In this document: piece by piece, positions 52,644 through 64,000 of the stretch
How positions within the stretch are numbered: position 1 is the stretch's first letter
How the letters are laid out: the number at the start of each line of letters is the position of its first letter
From: Halalkalibacter oceani
GTDB taxonomy: Bacteria > Bacillota > Bacilli > Bacillales > Bacillaceae_D
Length of the DNA: 64,000 nucleotides
Direction: 5' to 3'
Assembly: GCF_023715705.1 (NCBI RefSeq)
Contig: NZ_JAMBOS010000022.1
Location: 1-64,000 of the forward strand
Notes under the pieces: generated by a model
Seen by the model: the letters and a program-made list of their open reading frames with translations, nothing else
Database searches by the model: none
What the model was told of the DNA's origin: nothing
Position numbers and translations under genes: made by a program

Positions 52644-53315
52644 TTATGCGAAAGGCTTTTCCTTTGATGAAGAGTTCAGCAGTTCTCTTTCCGAGCGCAA
52701 TGCCTTTATTTCTTCTTCCAGTTCTTTTAATTTATCGGCAATCGGGTCAGGAAGATTGTGATGGTCAAGCGTCTGTTCGACCCGCTGGCCGTCCTGAATG
52801 ACAATTTTGCCTGGAATGCCGACTACCGTGGAATTAGGAGGAACTTCTTTTAAGACGACCGAGCCCGCTCCGATACGAGCATTCTCTCCAATTGTAAACG
52901 ATCCTAGTACTTTGGCTCCTGAAGCAATGAGGACATTATCCTTTACCGTAGGGTGACGCTTGCCTTTTTCTTTTCCCGTACCGCCTAGCGTAACACCTTG
53001 ATAGATCGTTACATTGTCGCCAATTTCACACGTTTCCCCGATGACAACCCCCATACCGTGATCAATAAACAGCCGCTGGCCAATGGCAGCTCCAGGATGA
53101 ATCTCAATTCCGGTAAAAAAGCGGCTCACCTGTGAAATAACACGGGCGATAAAGTACATCCGGCACCGTTTCCACAACCAATGCGCAAGCCGATGCGCCC
53201 ATAAGGCGTGTACACCGGAATAGGTGAAAATAACCTCCAGTCGATTTCTGGCCGCCGGGTCCTGATCAAGCACGACATCAATATCATTCATCAAAGTACG
53301 GAAAATCTTCTTCAC
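52644..53315 (-). CDS. cysE: Serine O-acetyltransferase
   Basis: 223 residues, starting with GTG. An N-terminal helical domain precedes a left-handed parallel beta-helix with hexapeptide repeats (about 60-190) and His residues in HPGA and DHGMG. It makes O-acetylserine, the first step of cysteine synthesis. It is the first gene after the cysteine-specific T-box, so it responds to uncharged tRNA-Cys. Confidence 0.96.
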   Translation of the reverse strand: MKKIFRTLMNDIDVVLDQDPAARNRLEVIFTYSGVHALWAHRLAHWLWKRCRMYFIARVISQVSRFFTGIEIHPGAAIGQRLFIDHGMGVVIGETCEIGDNVTIYQGVTLGGTGKEKGKRHPTVKDNVLIASGAKVLGSFTIGENARIGAGSVVLKEVPPNSTVVGIPGKIVIQDGQRVEQTLDHHNLPDPIADKLKELEEEIKALRSERELLNSSSKEKPFA

Positions 53316-53463
53316 AATCTCCTTCCCCCTTTACAATAGCTAATCTTCTGCTACCAATACCTCTCCCCGTCTGAACATCAGCTGACCTTCCCCCTGAAAA
53401 TCAGCCCTCAAGAGTACCCCGGCCTCGCCCAGGACTTCTGTGCTCGCAAATAAACATCCCATA

Positions 53464-53700
53464 CAAAAAAGCCTCTGTGCATAAGAATGCACAGAGGCGC
53501 AGCGCGCGGTTCCACTCTGTTATCGCAAGGCATTCCTGCCCCGCGCTCTTTGTAGCGGATAACGACGCCACTCGCTTTTTCCTACTCTCGCATGATTTCA
53601 GAAAAAGGCTCAAGGGTGCATTTTCAAAGAAGCGGGTTTCAATCACTTTCAGCCGGGGTGATTGTCTCTGCAAAACCACTGCCTCTTCTACTTTTCCCTC
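53464..53700 (-). promoter_or_regulatory. T-box riboswitch, cysteine specifier, before cysE-cysS
   Basis: The T-box core AGAGTGGAACCGCG (53518-53505) is followed by a perfect terminator stem GCCTCTGTGC / GCACAGAGGC and TTTTTT (53498-53464). Upstream, a GAAAATGCACCC segment near 53620 offers TGC (Cys) as specifier, with an AGTAGG-type motif after it. The 399-base gltX-cysE gap is thus mostly this leader. Uncharged tRNA-Cys should favour antitermination. Confidence 0.9.
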
Positions 53701-53714
53701 TCAACACGATGATT

Positions 53715-55175
53715 TTATTGATTTAATAAGCGTCTCAGTCTTGCACTTACGACCGCTTTCCCTAATACTTCAATCGCATCCGGCAGCTCAGGACCATGCG
53801 TCTGCCCTGTAACGGCAACGCGAATCGGCATAAATAACTTCTTACCCTTATGACCGGTTGCCTTCTGCGTCGCTTTAATCGCCGCCTTAATGTTAGCCGC
53901 GACAAAATCGTCCAACTGATCCAGTTCCCCGGCAAGATGCTCCAGCACCTCCGGAACCTGCTCTTCAGCTAAAATCTCTTTTGCTTCCTCATTATACTCA
54001 ATTTCCGGCTTAAAGAACAACTCTGTTAAATCAACAATTTCAGCGCCATATTGCAACTGCTCCTGATAAAGGCCGATTAGACGCTTGATCCACTCATATC
54101 GTTCTTCATTAAGATCCTCCGGTACCCTGCCTGCTTTCTTCAAATGCGGCAAGGCCAGAGAAACGACAGTATCAAGATCGGCCTTTTTCATATACTGATT
54201 GTTCATCCAGGCCAGTTTATCCGTATCAAATACGGCCGGCGCCTTGGAAACACGCTCAAGGCTAAATTGGGCACTAAGCTCCTCCATCGAGAAAATTTCC
54301 TCTTCTCCGACCGGGGACCAGCCGAGCAACGCGAGGAAGTTCACGAGCGCTTCCGGCAAATAGCCGAGCTCCTTATACTGCTCGACGAACTGAATGATCG
54401 ATTCATCCCGCTTGCTCATCTTCTGGCGATCCGGATTTAAAATGAGAGATGCATGGGCAAATTGCGGCGGCTCCCAGCCAAATGCCTGATACAGCATCAC
54501 TTGCCGCGGCGTATTTGACAAGTGCTCCTCGCCACGGATGACATGTGAAATCTTCATCAAATGATCGTCCACCACGACGGCAAAATTGTACATCGGAATG
54601 CCGTCCTTACGGGCAATGACAAAATCGCCGATCCCATCTGATTCAAACGATACTTCTCCGCGCACGGCATCATTAATCCGGATAACCTGCCCTTCCGGAA
54701 CACGGAAGCGGACGACCGGCTTTAGCCCCTTCGCTTCATAAGCTTCACGCTCTGCCTCGGTAATGTCGCGGTCACGCCCGCTGTATTTCGGCATTTCTCC
54801 GCGGGCTTTCTGCGCCTCACGCTCTGCCTCAAGCTCTTCCTCCGTCATATAGCAGTAATATGCTTTTCCCTCTGCAAGCAATTGCTGAATGTATCTTTCG
54901 TAAATATCCATACGCTCCATACAGCTGTACGGACCGTACTCTCCTCCGACATCAATGCTTTCATCCCATTCAAGTCCAAGCCACTTTAAGCTGTCTAGCA
55001 GCTTTTCCTTGGCGCTCTCCACATTACGTGCCTGGTCGGTATCTTCAATTCGCAAAATGAAGGCCCCACCCTCCCGCTTAGCGAGCAAATAATTAAAAAG
55101 CGCTGAACGGGCTCCTCCTATATGTAAATGCCCTGTAGGACTCGGTGCAAATCTGACACGAACTTCCCTTTCCAT
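53715..55175 (-). CDS. gltX: Glutamyl-tRNA synthetase
   Basis: 486 residues, class I. The HIGH-type motif HLHIGGAR and KMSKR (QKMSKRDES) are present. In Bacillus it also charges tRNA-Gln with Glu for later amidation. The ATG at 55175 follows AAGGTG; the GTG three codons upstream overlaps it. Confidence 0.96.
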   Translation of the reverse strand: MEREVRVRFAPSPTGHLHIGGARSALFNYLLAKREGGAFILRIEDTDQARNVESAKEKLLDSLKWLGLEWDESIDVGGEYGPYSCMERMDIYERYIQQLLAEGKAYYCYMTEEELEAEREAQKARGEMPKYSGRDRDITEAEREAYEAKGLKPVVRFRVPEGQVIRINDAVRGEVSFESDGIGDFVIARKDGIPMYNFAVVVDDHLMKISHVIRGEEHLSNTPRQVMLYQAFGWEPPQFAHASLILNPDRQKMSKRDESIIQFVEQYKELGYLPEALVNFLALLGWSPVGEEEIFSMEELSAQFSLERVSKAPAVFDTDKLAWMNNQYMKKADLDTVVSLALPHLKKAGRVPEDLNEERYEWIKRLIGLYQEQLQYGAEIVDLTELFFKPEIEYNEEAKEILAEEQVPEVLEHLAGELDQLDDFVAANIKAAIKATQKATGHKGKKLFMPIRVAVTGQTHGPELPDAIEVLGKAVVSARLRRLLNQ

Positions 55176-55255
55176 TGGTAACACCTTCCGTTTCTAGCAT
55201 ATATCTATGCTCATTTTTTTATTTTAGCATCATCGTGATAGTCGTTCAATTCCTC

Positions 55256-55735
55256 TCACTGCCGTTCAAGTAAAATTACGGCCTGAGCAGCAATCCCTTC
55301 ACCTCTGCCGGTAAAGCCCAGCTTCTCTGTCGTCGTTGCCTTGACGTTAATTTGGCTCGTTTCCGCTTCAAGCAGGCTGGCAATCCGCTCCCGCATTGCT
55401 TCAATGTGAGGCGCCATCTTCGGCTTCTCGGCAATGATCGTACAGTCGAGATTACCAAGCTTAAACCCTCTCTCTTTGATCAGAATCCAGACATGCTCCA
55501 GCAGCTTGGCAGAATCAGCATCCTTAAAGCGCGGGTCTGTATCGGGAAAGTGCTTGCCAATATCGCCTTCGCCTATCGCTCCCAGCGCCGCGTCGGCAAT
55601 CGTATGTAATAGAACATCAGCATCGGAATGACCAAGCAATCCTTTCTCGTACGGGATCGTCACTCCTCCTAAAATGAGTGGGCGTCCTTCTACCAGCTGG
55701 TGTACATCAAATCCTTGTCCAATTCTTACCGTCAT
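55256..55735 (-). CDS. ispF: 2-C-methyl-D-erythritol 2,4-cyclodiphosphate synthase
   Basis: 159 residues. Metal ligands Asp10, His12 (GFDVH) and His44 (DADVLLH) are intact. It forms MEcPP in the MEP isoprenoid pathway. It overlaps ispD by four bases (ATGA). Confidence 0.96.
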   Translation of the reverse strand: MTVRIGQGFDVHQLVEGRPLILGGVTIPYEKGLLGHSDADVLLHTIADAALGAIGEGDIGKHFPDTDPRFKDADSAKLLEHVWILIKERGFKLGNLDCTIIAEKPKMAPHIEAMRERIASLLEAETSQINVKATTTEKLGFTGRGEGIAAQAVILLERQ

Positions 55736-56418
55736 CCGTTTCGCTCCCTTTCCTTGCTTATCAAGTGGGCCACTGTCATATCCTCCGGTGTGGTCAGCTT
55801 GAGATTATGATAGCTCCCCTCTACAATCACGACCGTCCGACCGATCCATTCAATCAGACTCGCATCATCCGTCGCTGTATAACCTTCCTGTTCGGCCTTT
55901 GCATGGGCTTGGCGTAACAGTGCCGCCTGAAAAGCCTGAGGGGTTTGCACCGCCCACAGTTCGTCGCGCTTTAACGTTTCAACAACGCTGTCGCCTTCGA
56001 CCCGTTTAATCGTATCCTTTACCCGGACGGCGGCGATCGCCGCCCCTCTCTCGCCGGCGCGCTCCACAAGCTCGTCAATCACTCTCTGCTCGACGAAAGG
56101 ACGGGCGCCGTCATGGACGAGAATAATCCCGTCTTCCTCCAGGCTCTGCAAGCCATTGCGGACACTGTCCTGCCTTTCCTTCCCCCCGGTTGCGACCGTT
56201 ACTTTTTTAAAATCACGCTTATCCATCATCGTGTTCATTAATGCCACTTCTTCTGGATTGGCTACGACAACAATCCGGCGGCAACTCGGGTCCTGTTCAA
56301 ACAAGCGCACGGTATGTACGATGATTTCCTCTCCCTGCAGCTTTAAAAATTGCTTGTTCCTCCCGGCCTTCATTCGCTTCCCCTGGCCGGCCGCCGGAAT
56401 AACGACACTGTATTTCAT
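55732..56418 (-). CDS. ispD: 2-C-methyl-D-erythritol 4-phosphate cytidylyltransferase
   Basis: 228 residues. Nucleotide-binding AAGQGKRM (near 9-16), VHDGARPF and KDTIKR motifs are present. It couples CTP to MEP, giving CDP-ME. The ATG at 56418 follows GGAGAGAAGAGC; the ATG at 56436 has no such site. Confidence 0.95.
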   Translation of the reverse strand: MKYSVVIPAAGQGKRMKAGRNKQFLKLQGEEIIVHTVRLFEQDPSCRRIVVVANPEEVALMNTMMDKRDFKKVTVATGGKERQDSVRNGLQSLEEDGIILVHDGARPFVEQRVIDELVERAGERGAAIAAVRVKDTIKRVEGDSVVETLKRDELWAVQTPQAFQAALLRQAHAKAEQEGYTATDDASLIEWIGRTVVIVEGSYHNLKLTTPEDMTVAHLISKERERNG

Positions 56419-56573
56419 GCTCTTCTCTCCTGTCATAATCGTTCTTATTTTAGCATGTTCCTCTTCCGATTACATATATTTTCTTAGAAGGGACGCATCG
56501 AGTAAGAAAAACACTGCAGTTGCCTCCTCAAATCAACCCTAGGGAGCACGGTTTTAGGACATCCCTGACAAGC

Positions 56574-56622
56574 AAAAAGAGAAGCGCCTCCCTCCTCTTA
56601 TAAAAAAGAAGGCAAGCGCTAC
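56574..56622 (-). terminator. Probable terminator of yacL
   Basis: An imperfect stem AGCGC-CCTTC / GAGGAGG-GCGCT with a T-rich tail TCTCTTTTT on the minus strand, in the 211-base yacL-ispD gap. It would separate yacL from ispD. Confidence 0.6.
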
Positions 56623-56629
56623 GGTTTGA

Positions 56630-57724
56630 TTATAAGGCTTTTTCCAACAGCTTAGGCTTTGCAAAGATCATCCGCCCCGCACTCGTTTGTAGAACGCTCG
56701 TTACAACCACATCGAGATGCTTGCCGATATAATCACGTCCGCCTTCGACGACAATCATCGTTCCGTCGTCTAAATAGGCAACACCCTGGTGCTGTTCCTT
56801 TCCATCCTTGATCACTTGCACATTGAGTTCCTCACCCGGAAGTACAACAGGCTTCACTGCATTTGCCAGGTCGTTAATATTTAAAACCGCTACTCCTTGA
56901 AGCTCACATACTTTATTTAAGTTAAAATCATTCGTTACAACCATACCTGAAGAGATTTTTGCGAGTTTGACGAGCTTGCTGTCAACCTCGGAAATATCCT
57001 CAAAATCGCCTTCATAGATTTCAACATTGACGGGAAGCTCTTTTTGGATTTTGTTAAGAATATCAAGCCCGCGTCGTCCACGGTTACGTTTCAGCACATC
57101 GGAGGAGTCTGCAATGTGCTGAAGCTCTTCCAGCACAAATTCAGGAATAACCAATGTCCCCTCCAAAAAACCAGTTTTGCAAATATCGGCAATCCGACCA
57201 TCGATAATGACGCTTGTATCGAGAATTTTCAGCTGCTTTCCCGTTTCCGGATCCGCTTCCTCTTCGTCTTTCTTTTTGCCGAGACCGCGGGTGAGCATCG
57301 TCAAATTCATCAGCTCATCACGCTTTTTAAAGCCTATTTGAAAACCGAAATAGCCAAGGAAAATCGTCACGAAAATCGGAAGGACTGTGCTAACAACCGG
57401 GATGTTAATCGCGTTTAATGGGATCCCAATTAAATAGGCAACAATAAGTCCAATAATCAATCCCATTGTTCCAAATAAAACGTCAGGTATCGGCGCGCGG
57501 ACAATCGCCTCCTCCAACAGCTTCATCACGTTGACAATATAATCAGACAGCCAAAATGTGGCAATAAATAAAATAACTGCTCCAATCACTGCTCCTGCGT
57601 AAGAACTGTCTAACCACGAAGGAACATTACCAATATTTAAGATATGGATAAGTTCTGGGATGAATAGAAAACCTAATGTTCCTCCAACAAGAACGAAGAA
57701 AAGTTGAACAATCCCTTTTAACAT
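56630..57724 (-). CDS. yacL: YacL, PIN-TRAM membrane protein
   Basis: 364 residues: four membrane segments (about 3-130), a PIN-like nuclease domain ([10 protein letters not shown], about 170-290) and a C-terminal TRAM domain. Acidic PIN residues are visible. Conserved in Bacillus between disA and ispD; the substrate is unknown, although PIN-TRAM suggests RNA cleavage. It has its own promoter. Confidence 0.92.
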   Translation of the reverse strand: MLKGIVQLFFVLVGGTLGFLFIPELIHILNIGNVPSWLDSSYAGAVIGAVILFIATFWLSDYIVNVMKLLEEAIVRAPIPDVLFGTMGLIIGLIVAYLIGIPLNAINIPVVSTVLPIFVTIFLGYFGFQIGFKKRDELMNLTMLTRGLGKKKDEEEADPETGKQLKILDTSVIIDGRIADICKTGFLEGTLVIPEFVLEELQHIADSSDVLKRNRGRRGLDILNKIQKELPVNVEIYEGDFEDISEVDSKLVKLAKISSGMVVTNDFNLNKVCELQGVAVLNINDLANAVKPVVLPGEELNVQVIKDGKEQHQGVAYLDDGTMIVVEGGRDYIGKHLDVVVTSVLQTSAGRMIFAKPKLLEKAL

Positions 57725-57865
57725 CCATATTCACCTCCTTTTATTATTATAGACAAGTTCTTGATATCAAAACCTATCAAACTGGATTTCACATAAAATT
57801 CCAAGATTATTCTATCTTCTTAAACGATCTGTACCGCTTTTCCCTCTTGATTTTTTTAATTTATC

Positions 57866-57894
57866 ATTGTACTTTTTTTCTACCGTAAAGTCAA
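57866..57894 (-). promoter_or_regulatory. Sigma-A promoter of yacL
   Basis: The minus strand reads TTGACT (57894-57889), a 17-base spacer and TACAAT (57871-57866), about 140 bases before yacL. Confidence 0.7.
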
Positions 57895-57909
57895 ACAGGA
57901 TCTGCGTGG

Positions 57910-58986
57910 CTAAATATGCCGGTCGACGAATAATTGCTCCTGAATACGCGTTAATCCGTCCTTTATCAATTTCGCCCTCGCTTCTCCAATTCCTTCTACT
58001 TCATCCAATTCTTCGGTGCTTGCAAACATAATGCTCGTTAAGTCATCATACTTTTCGATCAGATTTTCAATGATCGCCGACGGCAGCCGTGGAATACGAT
58101 TAAGGATCCGATAGCCGCGCGGTGAAACGGACTGTTCCTGAATATTAATGTTTTTCCCGTAACCGAGTGCTTTAACGATTTCATGCTCATCAAGCAGCTC
58201 TTCCGCCTGCAGCTTCGTCAGCTCCTTCAGAATTTCGTTGACGTCCTGCTTGCGATCCTTGACATAATCTTTTAAGAGCCAAACCGCTTCCTTTTCGGTA
58301 TCGGCGACAAGCTCGCTGAGCTGCATCGTAATCAGCCGTCCCTCATCCCCGAGCTCATTCACATAGTTCAAAATTTCCCGCTTAATCCGCAGTACCATCT
58401 GGACGCGATGGATGACCTGGGTAACCTCATGAAACGTCACAAGCTGTTCGAATTCAAGCGCGCCTAAATTGGTAATGCCCTGATCCAGTACAGCACGGTA
58501 TTTTTCCAATGTTTGAATCGCCTGATTCGCCTTCGTTAAGATCACGCCGATATCTTTTAAAGAGTAGCGATAATCACCTTGATAAAGGGTAATAACATTA
58601 CGGCGCTGGGAGATCGAAACGACTAAATTCCCCGTCTGCTTAGCGACGCGCTCCGCTGTCCGGTGACGGATTCCCGTTTCATTTGAAGGAATTCCGTTAT
58701 TGGGTACAAGCTGCGTATTCGCATATAAAATCTTTTTGCCGTCATCGCTTAAAATAATTGCACCGTCCATTTTTGCCAGCTCATAGAGATAAGCCGGTGA
58801 AAAATCGCAATTGATAAAGAAGCCGCCATCAACAATCGACGTCATATCATTATGGTACCCAATGACAATAAGTCCGCCTGTCTTCGCCCGCAGGACATTG
58901 TCGATTCCCGCCCGCAACGGTGTTCCCGGCGCGACCAGCTTTAATACGCTTTGAATGAATTCATTTCTTTTCTGCTCCTCGCTCAT
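57910..58986 (-). CDS. disA: DNA integrity scanning diadenylate cyclase DisA
   Basis: 358 residues: DAC domain with DGA (74-76) and RHRT (107-110), a helical linker, and C-terminal helix-hairpin-helix motifs (about 290-358). It makes c-di-AMP and scans DNA for lesions. The start overlaps the radA stop (TAATG). Confidence 0.96.
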   Translation of the reverse strand: MSEEQKRNEFIQSVLKLVAPGTPLRAGIDNVLRAKTGGLIVIGYHNDMTSIVDGGFFINCDFSPAYLYELAKMDGAIILSDDGKKILYANTQLVPNNGIPSNETGIRHRTAERVAKQTGNLVVSISQRRNVITLYQGDYRYSLKDIGVILTKANQAIQTLEKYRAVLDQGITNLGALEFEQLVTFHEVTQVIHRVQMVLRIKREILNYVNELGDEGRLITMQLSELVADTEKEAVWLLKDYVKDRKQDVNEILKELTKLQAEELLDEHEIVKALGYGKNINIQEQSVSPRGYRILNRIPRLPSAIIENLIEKYDDLTSIMFASTEELDEVEGIGEARAKLIKDGLTRIQEQLFVDRHI

Positions 58987-60365
58987 TATGATCCTCCTAT
59001 TCCAACCTGTAATGCTTCTTCCAATGCCGATACACCAACGACCTTCATCCCTTCAGGGTATGTCCAGCCCCCGAGATTTCGTGCCGGGATAATGGCCCTC
59101 TGAAAGCCGAGCTTAGCTGCTTCATGCACCCGCTGCTCAATCCGGGAAACACGTCTAATTTCTCCCGTCAGTCCGATTTCACCGATGACGACATCGGTCG
59201 GGCTCGTGATTTGATTTCGAAAGCTGGAGGCGATGCTGATCGCGATTGCTAAATCAATTGCCGGCTCGTCGAGGCGAATCCCTCCGGCAACGTTCAAATA
59301 CGCATCCTGGTTTTGCAGCAAAAGACCGACCCGCTTTTCAAGGACAGCCATTAAAAGTGATACCCGGTTATGGTCAATCCCGGTCGCCATTCTTCTCGGA
59401 TTTCCAAAGCTCGTCGGTGAAATTAACGCCTGCAGCTCGACGAGAACAGGCCTTGTGCCTTCCATCGAAGCAACGACAATCGAGCCGGCCGTCCCCTGGG
59501 AACGCTCCTCCAGAAAAATTTCCGATGGGTTCACGACCTCCGCGAGACCTAGCTCCTTCATTTCAAAAATACCCATTTCATTTGTCGAGCCAAATCTATT
59601 TTTAACCGCCCGCAAAATTCGATACGTATGATGGCGTTCACCTTCAAAGTAAAGCACGGAGTCAACCATATGCTCAAGCAGCTTCGGTCCGGCGATTGAA
59701 CCCTGCTTTGTCACATGGCCGACAATAAAGATTGCAATTCCTCTCGTCTTTGCCATTCTCATGAAGGCCGCTGTACATTCCCTTACTTGAGCTACACTTC
59801 CCGGCGCCGAGGTTACTTCCTCCTGATAGACCGTTTGAATGGAGTCGATGACAACTAAAACAGGCTGGACCTCGTCAATTGCTCGCTCGATTAGCGTAAT
59901 GTCTGTCTCTGCCAGCACATACAGCTCCTGAGAAGCTAAGTTGAGCCGGTCAGCTCGCAGTTTTGTTTGCTTAACCGATTCTTCTCCTGAAATGTACAGC
60001 ACTCTTTGCCCCGTTTCCGCCAGCTTTGCCGAAAGCTGCAGCAGTAACGTCGATTTCCCGATCCCCGGGTCCCCCCCAACGAGCACAAGGGAGCCTGGAA
60101 CGACACCGCCTCCAAGTACGCGGTCAAGCTCCTTCATCTTTGTCCCGATCCGTGGCTCCATGTCGCTCTTAATTGAGACGATCGATTGTGGCTTTGAGTT
60201 TCCTGGTGCACCGGAAGTCACGTAACTCCGGCTTGCCTGGCGCGCTGATTGTTCAAATTCCTCCACCATTGTATTCCAGCCTTGGCAGCTGGGACATTTG
60301 CCCATCCATTTAGCCGATTCATAGCCACATTCCTGACAGACAAATTTTGTTTTTCGTTTGGCCAT
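58986..60365 (-). CDS. radA: DNA repair protein RadA
   Basis: 459 residues: Cys4 zinc finger (Cys10, 13, 24, 27), RecA-like core with Walker [11 protein letters not shown], the KNRFGS motif and a C-terminal Lon-like domain. It promotes branch migration in recombination. AAGGAGGG precedes the ATG. It partners with disA. Confidence 0.96.
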   Translation of the reverse strand: MAKRKTKFVCQECGYESAKWMGKCPSCQGWNTMVEEFEQSARQASRSYVTSGAPGNSKPQSIVSIKSDMEPRIGTKMKELDRVLGGGVVPGSLVLVGGDPGIGKSTLLLQLSAKLAETGQRVLYISGEESVKQTKLRADRLNLASQELYVLAETDITLIERAIDEVQPVLVVIDSIQTVYQEEVTSAPGSVAQVRECTAAFMRMAKTRGIAIFIVGHVTKQGSIAGPKLLEHMVDSVLYFEGERHHTYRILRAVKNRFGSTNEMGIFEMKELGLAEVVNPSEIFLEERSQGTAGSIVVASMEGTRPVLVELQALISPTSFGNPRRMATGIDHNRVSLLMAVLEKRVGLLLQNQDAYLNVAGGIRLDEPAIDLAIAISIASSFRNQITSPTDVVIGEIGLTGEIRRVSRIEQRVHEAAKLGFQRAIIPARNLGGWTYPEGMKVVGVSALEEALQVGIGGS

Positions 60366-60403
60366 CTGCTTGCCCTCCTTGATCCACGTTGCTTCTTTCT
60401 TTT

Positions 60404-60412
60404 ATTGTAGCA
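60404..60412 (-). promoter_or_regulatory. Possible extended -10 promoter of radA
   Basis: The minus strand reads TGC-TACAAT (60412-60404) between the clpC terminator and radA. No good -35 is seen. Confidence 0.45.
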
Positions 60413-60453
60413 GAAATATCAGCCAAGGGAGGGTTTCTCCTATATGTATGGTG

Positions 60454-60488
60454 AAAAGCCAAGGGATTATGCCTCTCCCTTGGCTTTT
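60454..60488. terminator. Terminator between clpC and radA
   Basis: Perfect 12-bp stem AAAAGCCAAGGG / CCCTTGGCTTTT with an 11-base loop. The T-run is part of the stem. It would end the ctsR-mcsA-mcsB-clpC transcript. Confidence 0.85.
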
Positions 60489-60531
60489 CTTGCTTATTAG
60501 CCCTTATTTCGAGTCATAAGCGAACCTGTAT

Positions 60532-62973
60532 TTACACTTGGAGATTCTCGCGGGTAATAACCGTTAATTCGTTGTCCTTCACGTCAATTAACGCTTTTTG
60601 CCCTTTGACGATCGTTCCCTTTAACAGCTCCTCGGAAAGGCGATCCTCAACCTGCTTTTGCAGAGCACGGCGTAACGGCCGCGCCCCATATTCCGGATCA
60701 TAGCCAATATCGGTGATTTTATCCTTGGCGGCTTCTGTTAATTCAAACTCAATCCCTTGCTCAGCCAAGCGGATTTTGAGCTGCTCAGCCATCAGCGTAA
60801 TAATTTCACGAACATGCTTCTTCTCCAAAGCATGGAAGACGATGATTTCATCGATACGGTTTAGAAACTCAGGACGGAAGCTCCGCTTCAGTTCCTCCAT
60901 TACTTTATCTTTCATATCAGTGTATTCTTGACCTTCCGATCCTGTCGTAAAGCCGAGGAATTTATTTTTACGCAATGTGCTGGCGCCGACATTGGATGTC
61001 ATAATAATCGCCGTATTACGGAAGTCGACGGTTCTTCCCTTCGAATCGGTTAAGCGGCCATCCTCAAGCACCTGCAGCAAAATATTAAACACTTCCGGAT
61101 GCGCCTTCTCGATTTCATCCAGTAGAATGACGGAGTAAGGCTTGCGGCGGACTTTTTCCGTCAGCTGACCGCCTTCCTCATGACCGACATAACCAGGAGG
61201 TGAGCCGACGAGTCGGCTCGTCGCATGCTTTTCCATGTACTCCGACATATCAATTCGAATGACAGAGTCTTCATCGCCGAACAATGTCTCGGCAACGGCC
61301 CGGGCCAGTTCAGTCTTACCGACCCCAGTCGGTCCAAGGAAAATAAAGGAACCAATCGGACGCTTCGGATCCTTCAGCCCGGCACGCGCCCGGCGTACAG
61401 CCTTGGAAATTGATTTAACGGCTTCTTCCTGCCCGACGACGCGTTCATGAAGAATTTCTTCCATCTTCAAGAGACGATCCGTTTCTTCCTCTGCCAATTT
61501 TGAAACCGGAATTCCTGTCCAGCTGGCGACAACCTGGGCAATATCATCAACAGTGACCTCCGTATTCTCTTGGCCCTGCTGCTGCTTCCATTCATTTTTC
61601 ATTTCTTCAAGCTCTTCACGCAGTCTTTGCTCAGAGTCCCGCAGTGACGCCGCTTTTTCAAACTCCTGGCTTTGAACAGCTGCATCCTTTTCTTTCCGAG
61701 TTTCCTCCAAGCGCCCCTCAAGCTCTTTCAAATTCGGCGGCGCGGTATAGGAACGCAGCCGGACTTTTGAGCCTGCCTCATCAATTAAATCGATCGCTTT
61801 ATCCGGGAGAAAACGATCAGAGATATAGCGGTCGGACAATTTAACCGCTTCTTCGATCGCATCATCGGTAATCGTGACGCGATGATGGGCTTCATAACGG
61901 TCGCGCAGCCCTTTTAAAATTTGAATCGACTCCTCAAGTGTCGGCTCATTGACCTGAATCGGCTGGAACCGGCGCTCAAGCGCTGCGTCTTTTTCAATAT
62001 ATTTACGATATTCATCCAGCGTTGTGGCACCGATACATTGCAGCTCACCTCTGGCCAGAGATGGCTTTAAAATATTTGAAGCATCGATCGCGCCCTCTGC
62101 TCCCCCAGCCCCGATTAAGGTGTGCAGCTCATCGATAAAGAGGATGACATTGCCCGCCTGCCGGATTTCATCCATCACTTTCTTAAGGCGGTCCTCAAAT
62201 TCGCCACGGTACTTAGTACCGGCAACGACCGTCCCCATATCAAGGGTCATGACGCGCTTGTTGCGCAATGTTTCCGGTACTTCGTTGGCGATGATCGCCA
62301 ATGCAAGCCCTTCGGCGATCGCTGTTTTCCCGACACCCGGCTCACCAATTAATACCGGGTTATTCTTCGTTCTTCGGCTTAACACTTGGATGACACGTTC
62401 GATTTCCTTGCTTCGTCCGATAACTGGATCAAGACCTTCTTCGCGGGCCACCGCTGTTAAATCACGGGCCAGACTGTCCAGTGTAGGCGTATTGGCGTGG
62501 CTGTTGCCCCCGCTCTGTTGCGAAGAGCTGCCAACTTCATTGCTTCCTAATAGTTGCAGAACCTGCTGACGCGCTTTATTAAGACTGACTCCGAGATTGT
62601 TCAGCACCCGGGCAGCAACACCTTCCCCTTCACGAATTAATCCAAGAAGAATGTGCTCTGTTCCGACGTACGAATGACCAAGCTTTCTCGCTTCATCCAT
62701 TGAAAGCTCAATCACTTTTTTCGCCCGCGGCGTGTAATGAATCGTTTTTGAACCTTCCTGGCCTTTGCCGATTAACGATTCTACTTCATTTTGAATCTTG
62801 TCGGAACCCAGGCTGAGCGCCTGAAGAGCCTTTGCGGCGATACCTTCTCCTTCACGGATCAAGCCTAACAAAATATGCTCAGTACCAATATTATTATGGC
62901 CTAATCGAACAGCCTCTTCTTGGGCTAATGCTAATACCTTCTGTGCTCGTTCTGTAAAACGTCCAAACATCAT
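60532..62973 (-). CDS. clpC: ATP-dependent Clp protease ATPase subunit ClpC
   Basis: 813 residues: N-terminal repeat domain (about 1-145), first AAA with GEPGVGKT, a middle coiled-coil (about 410-470), second AAA with GPTGVGKT, and the D2-small domain. It unfolds substrates, often arginine-phosphorylated by McsB, for ClpP. GGAGGTG is upstream; mcsB ends 20 bases before. Confidence 0.97.
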   Translation of the reverse strand: MMFGRFTERAQKVLALAQEEAVRLGHNNIGTEHILLGLIREGEGIAAKALQALSLGSDKIQNEVESLIGKGQEGSKTIHYTPRAKKVIELSMDEARKLGHSYVGTEHILLGLIREGEGVAARVLNNLGVSLNKARQQVLQLLGSNEVGSSSQQSGGNSHANTPTLDSLARDLTAVAREEGLDPVIGRSKEIERVIQVLSRRTKNNPVLIGEPGVGKTAIAEGLALAIIANEVPETLRNKRVMTLDMGTVVAGTKYRGEFEDRLKKVMDEIRQAGNVILFIDELHTLIGAGGAEGAIDASNILKPSLARGELQCIGATTLDEYRKYIEKDAALERRFQPIQVNEPTLEESIQILKGLRDRYEAHHRVTITDDAIEEAVKLSDRYISDRFLPDKAIDLIDEAGSKVRLRSYTAPPNLKELEGRLEETRKEKDAAVQSQEFEKAASLRDSEQRLREELEEMKNEWKQQQGQENTEVTVDDIAQVVASWTGIPVSKLAEEETDRLLKMEEILHERVVGQEEAVKSISKAVRRARAGLKDPKRPIGSFIFLGPTGVGKTELARAVAETLFGDEDSVIRIDMSEYMEKHATSRLVGSPPGYVGHEEGGQLTEKVRRKPYSVILLDEIEKAHPEVFNILLQVLEDGRLTDSKGRTVDFRNTAIIMTSNVGASTLRKNKFLGFTTGSEGQEYTDMKDKVMEELKRSFRPEFLNRIDEIIVFHALEKKHVREIITLMAEQLKIRLAEQGIEFELTEAAKDKITDIGYDPEYGARPLRRALQKQVEDRLSEELLKGTIVKGQKALIDVKDNELTVITRENLQV

Positions 62974-62992
62974 TGACGTTCACCTCCATGGA

Positions 62993-64000
62993 TTAATCGT
63001 GTTTTTCCTGTTCCAGTTTCATTCGCTCTCTGATTAATGTTGCTCTTCTTTCATCACGCTGGCTTGAAGATAGGACATCGCCGGCGTACTGCTGGAGAAA
63101 CCCCGGCTGAGTCAAGATCATCAGTTCATTTAAAATCGTCGCGCTCAGCCCTTGAATCAATCCCAGATCAATTCCCAGTCTAACATCTGATAAACGCTGG
63201 GTCGCCTCTTTTGATTCAATTAGGCGGCTGTGGCATAGAATGCCGTAGGAACGATTCACCCGGTCCTCCAGCTGCAGGCGCGAGTGATCCAACAGCATAT
63301 TGCGCGCTGCACGTTCCTGCTGAATAAGTTGCAGCACGACCCCGCGCAAATCCTCAACGATGTCTTCTTCCGATTTTCCAAGCGTAATCTGGTTCGATAT
63401 TTGAAAGAGATTACCTAATGCTTCGCTACCTTCACCGTAAATTCCTCTAACAACAAGCCCTAATTGATTAATAGCTGGCAGAATCCGGTTTAATTGCTGC
63501 GTCATTGCAAGAGCCGGCAAATGCATCATCACCGACGCGCGTAACCCCGTGCCGACATTCGTCGGACAGCTTGTCAAATAACCGCGCTTTTCATCAAAAG
63601 CATAAGTAAGTAATTCTTCTATCCAATCATCAATCGCATTGGCCGTTTCAAGCCCCTTCTCAAGCTGAAACCCGGGCCATAGACATTGAATGCGCAAATG
63701 ATCTTCCTCATTGATCATGATGCTGACAGCTTCTTCTTTATCCAGCAAAACGGCTCCATACTTTGAATTGTCAGCTAAATGCGGACTAATTAAATGTTTT
63801 TCGACTAGGACGCGCTTTTCATTTGTTTTTAATTCATCCATCGGGACGAGTTCAAGCCGTCCAACCGTCTGAAAAACCTGCTGGGTAAGGGCCTCGCCTA
63901 TATGCTTCGAAACCGCATAAGATTCTTCCATTGAGGCAAGAAGAGGAAATTTATATTCCTCCAGGTTTCTCGCAAGCCTGATTCGACTGCTTAGCACAAT
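62993..64000 (-). CDS. mcsB: Protein arginine kinase McsB (5' end cut)
   Basis: 336 residues visible, from [12 protein letters not shown] to the C-terminus, so about 25 N-terminal residues lie beyond the window. It is a guanidino-kinase-fold enzyme: SSRIRLARN (N-terminal), [16 protein letters not shown] with the active-site Cys, and RGIYGEGSE. It phosphorylates arginine to mark proteins for ClpCP. The frame continues open past base 64000. Confidence 0.96.
   Translation of the reverse strand: MVLSSRIRLARNLEEYKFPLLASMEESYAVSKHIGEALTQQVFQTVGRLELVPMDELKTNEKRVLVEKHLISPHLADNSKYGAVLLDKEEAVSIMINEEDHLRIQCLWPGFQLEKGLETANAIDDWIEELLTYAFDEKRGYLTSCPTNVGTGLRASVMMHLPALAMTQQLNRILPAINQLGLVVRGIYGEGSEALGNLFQISNQITLGKSEEDIVEDLRGVVLQLIQQERAARNMLLDHSRLQLEDRVNRSYGILCHSRLIESKEATQRLSDVRLGIDLGLIQGLSATILNELMILTQPGFLQQYAGDVLSSSQRDERRATLIRERMKLEQEKHD

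Noticed and set aside
53401-53679. A 92-codon minus-strand frame before cysE
   Set aside because: It lies entirely within the T-box leader, whose RNA structure explains the sequence.

Overview
This is a chromosomal window from a spore-forming, low-to-moderate-GC member of the Bacillaceae (Firmicutes). The evidence is the gene order, which follows Bacillus subtilis from mcsB/clpC to the ribosomal RNA locus beside pdaB, together with strong GGAGG ribosome binding sites, frequent TTG/GTG starts, and sporulation and germination genes (kbaA, gerD, cwlD, pdaB, sigH). I cannot name the species. Almost everything is on the minus strand, so the biological order runs from 64000 down to 1.

Layout in transcription order. 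64000-60530: mcsB (cut by the window end) and clpC of the ctsR stress operon, closed by a terminator. 60370-53700: radA, disA, yacL, ispD, ispF, gltX. 53700-48640: a cysteine T-box, then cysE, cysS, mrnC, rlmB, rae1, sigH and rpmG. 48280-44080: secE, nusG, rplK, rplA, rplJ, rplL and an RsmC-like methyltransferase, with an L10 leader and several attenuator-like hairpins. 43750-31640: rpoB, rpoC, an L7Ae-like protein, rpsL, rpsG, fusA, tuf. 31560-16200: the S10, spc and alpha operons as one block (rpsJ to rplQ), including secY, adk, map and a small KOW protein. 16100-11790: ecfA1, ecfA2, ecfT, truA, rplM, rpsI.

11600-4900 is the only clearly accessory part. In B. subtilis rpsI is followed by ybaJ and ybaK. 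Here ybaJ is missing and the space holds an SOS-type Y-family polymerase operon on the plus strand, a 958-residue secreted GH10 xylanase with a catabolite-repression site, and a second Amidase_3 protein divergent from ybaK. The backbone then resumes with ybaK, cwlD, salA, gerD, kbaA, pdaB, a conserved small protein and the tandem promoters of a 16S-first rRNA operon.

Functionally, the window combines the transcription and translation machinery with tRNA charging (gltX, cysS), protein export (secE, secY), energy-coupling-factor transport, isoprenoid precursor synthesis (ispD, ispF), DNA-damage and c-di-AMP functions (radA, disA), protein quality control (clpC, mcsB) and spore development. I found no CRISPR array, insertion sequence, prophage or complete new multi-gene system. 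The most interesting points are local: the insertion hotspot, PdaB and Adk lacking expected catalytic or zinc residues, a hairpin between the nusG Shine-Dalgarno and its start codon, and a promoter-attenuator pair before rplK. Many starts were moved inward from the longest possible frame because a clear ribosome binding site or family alignment supports the shorter form.
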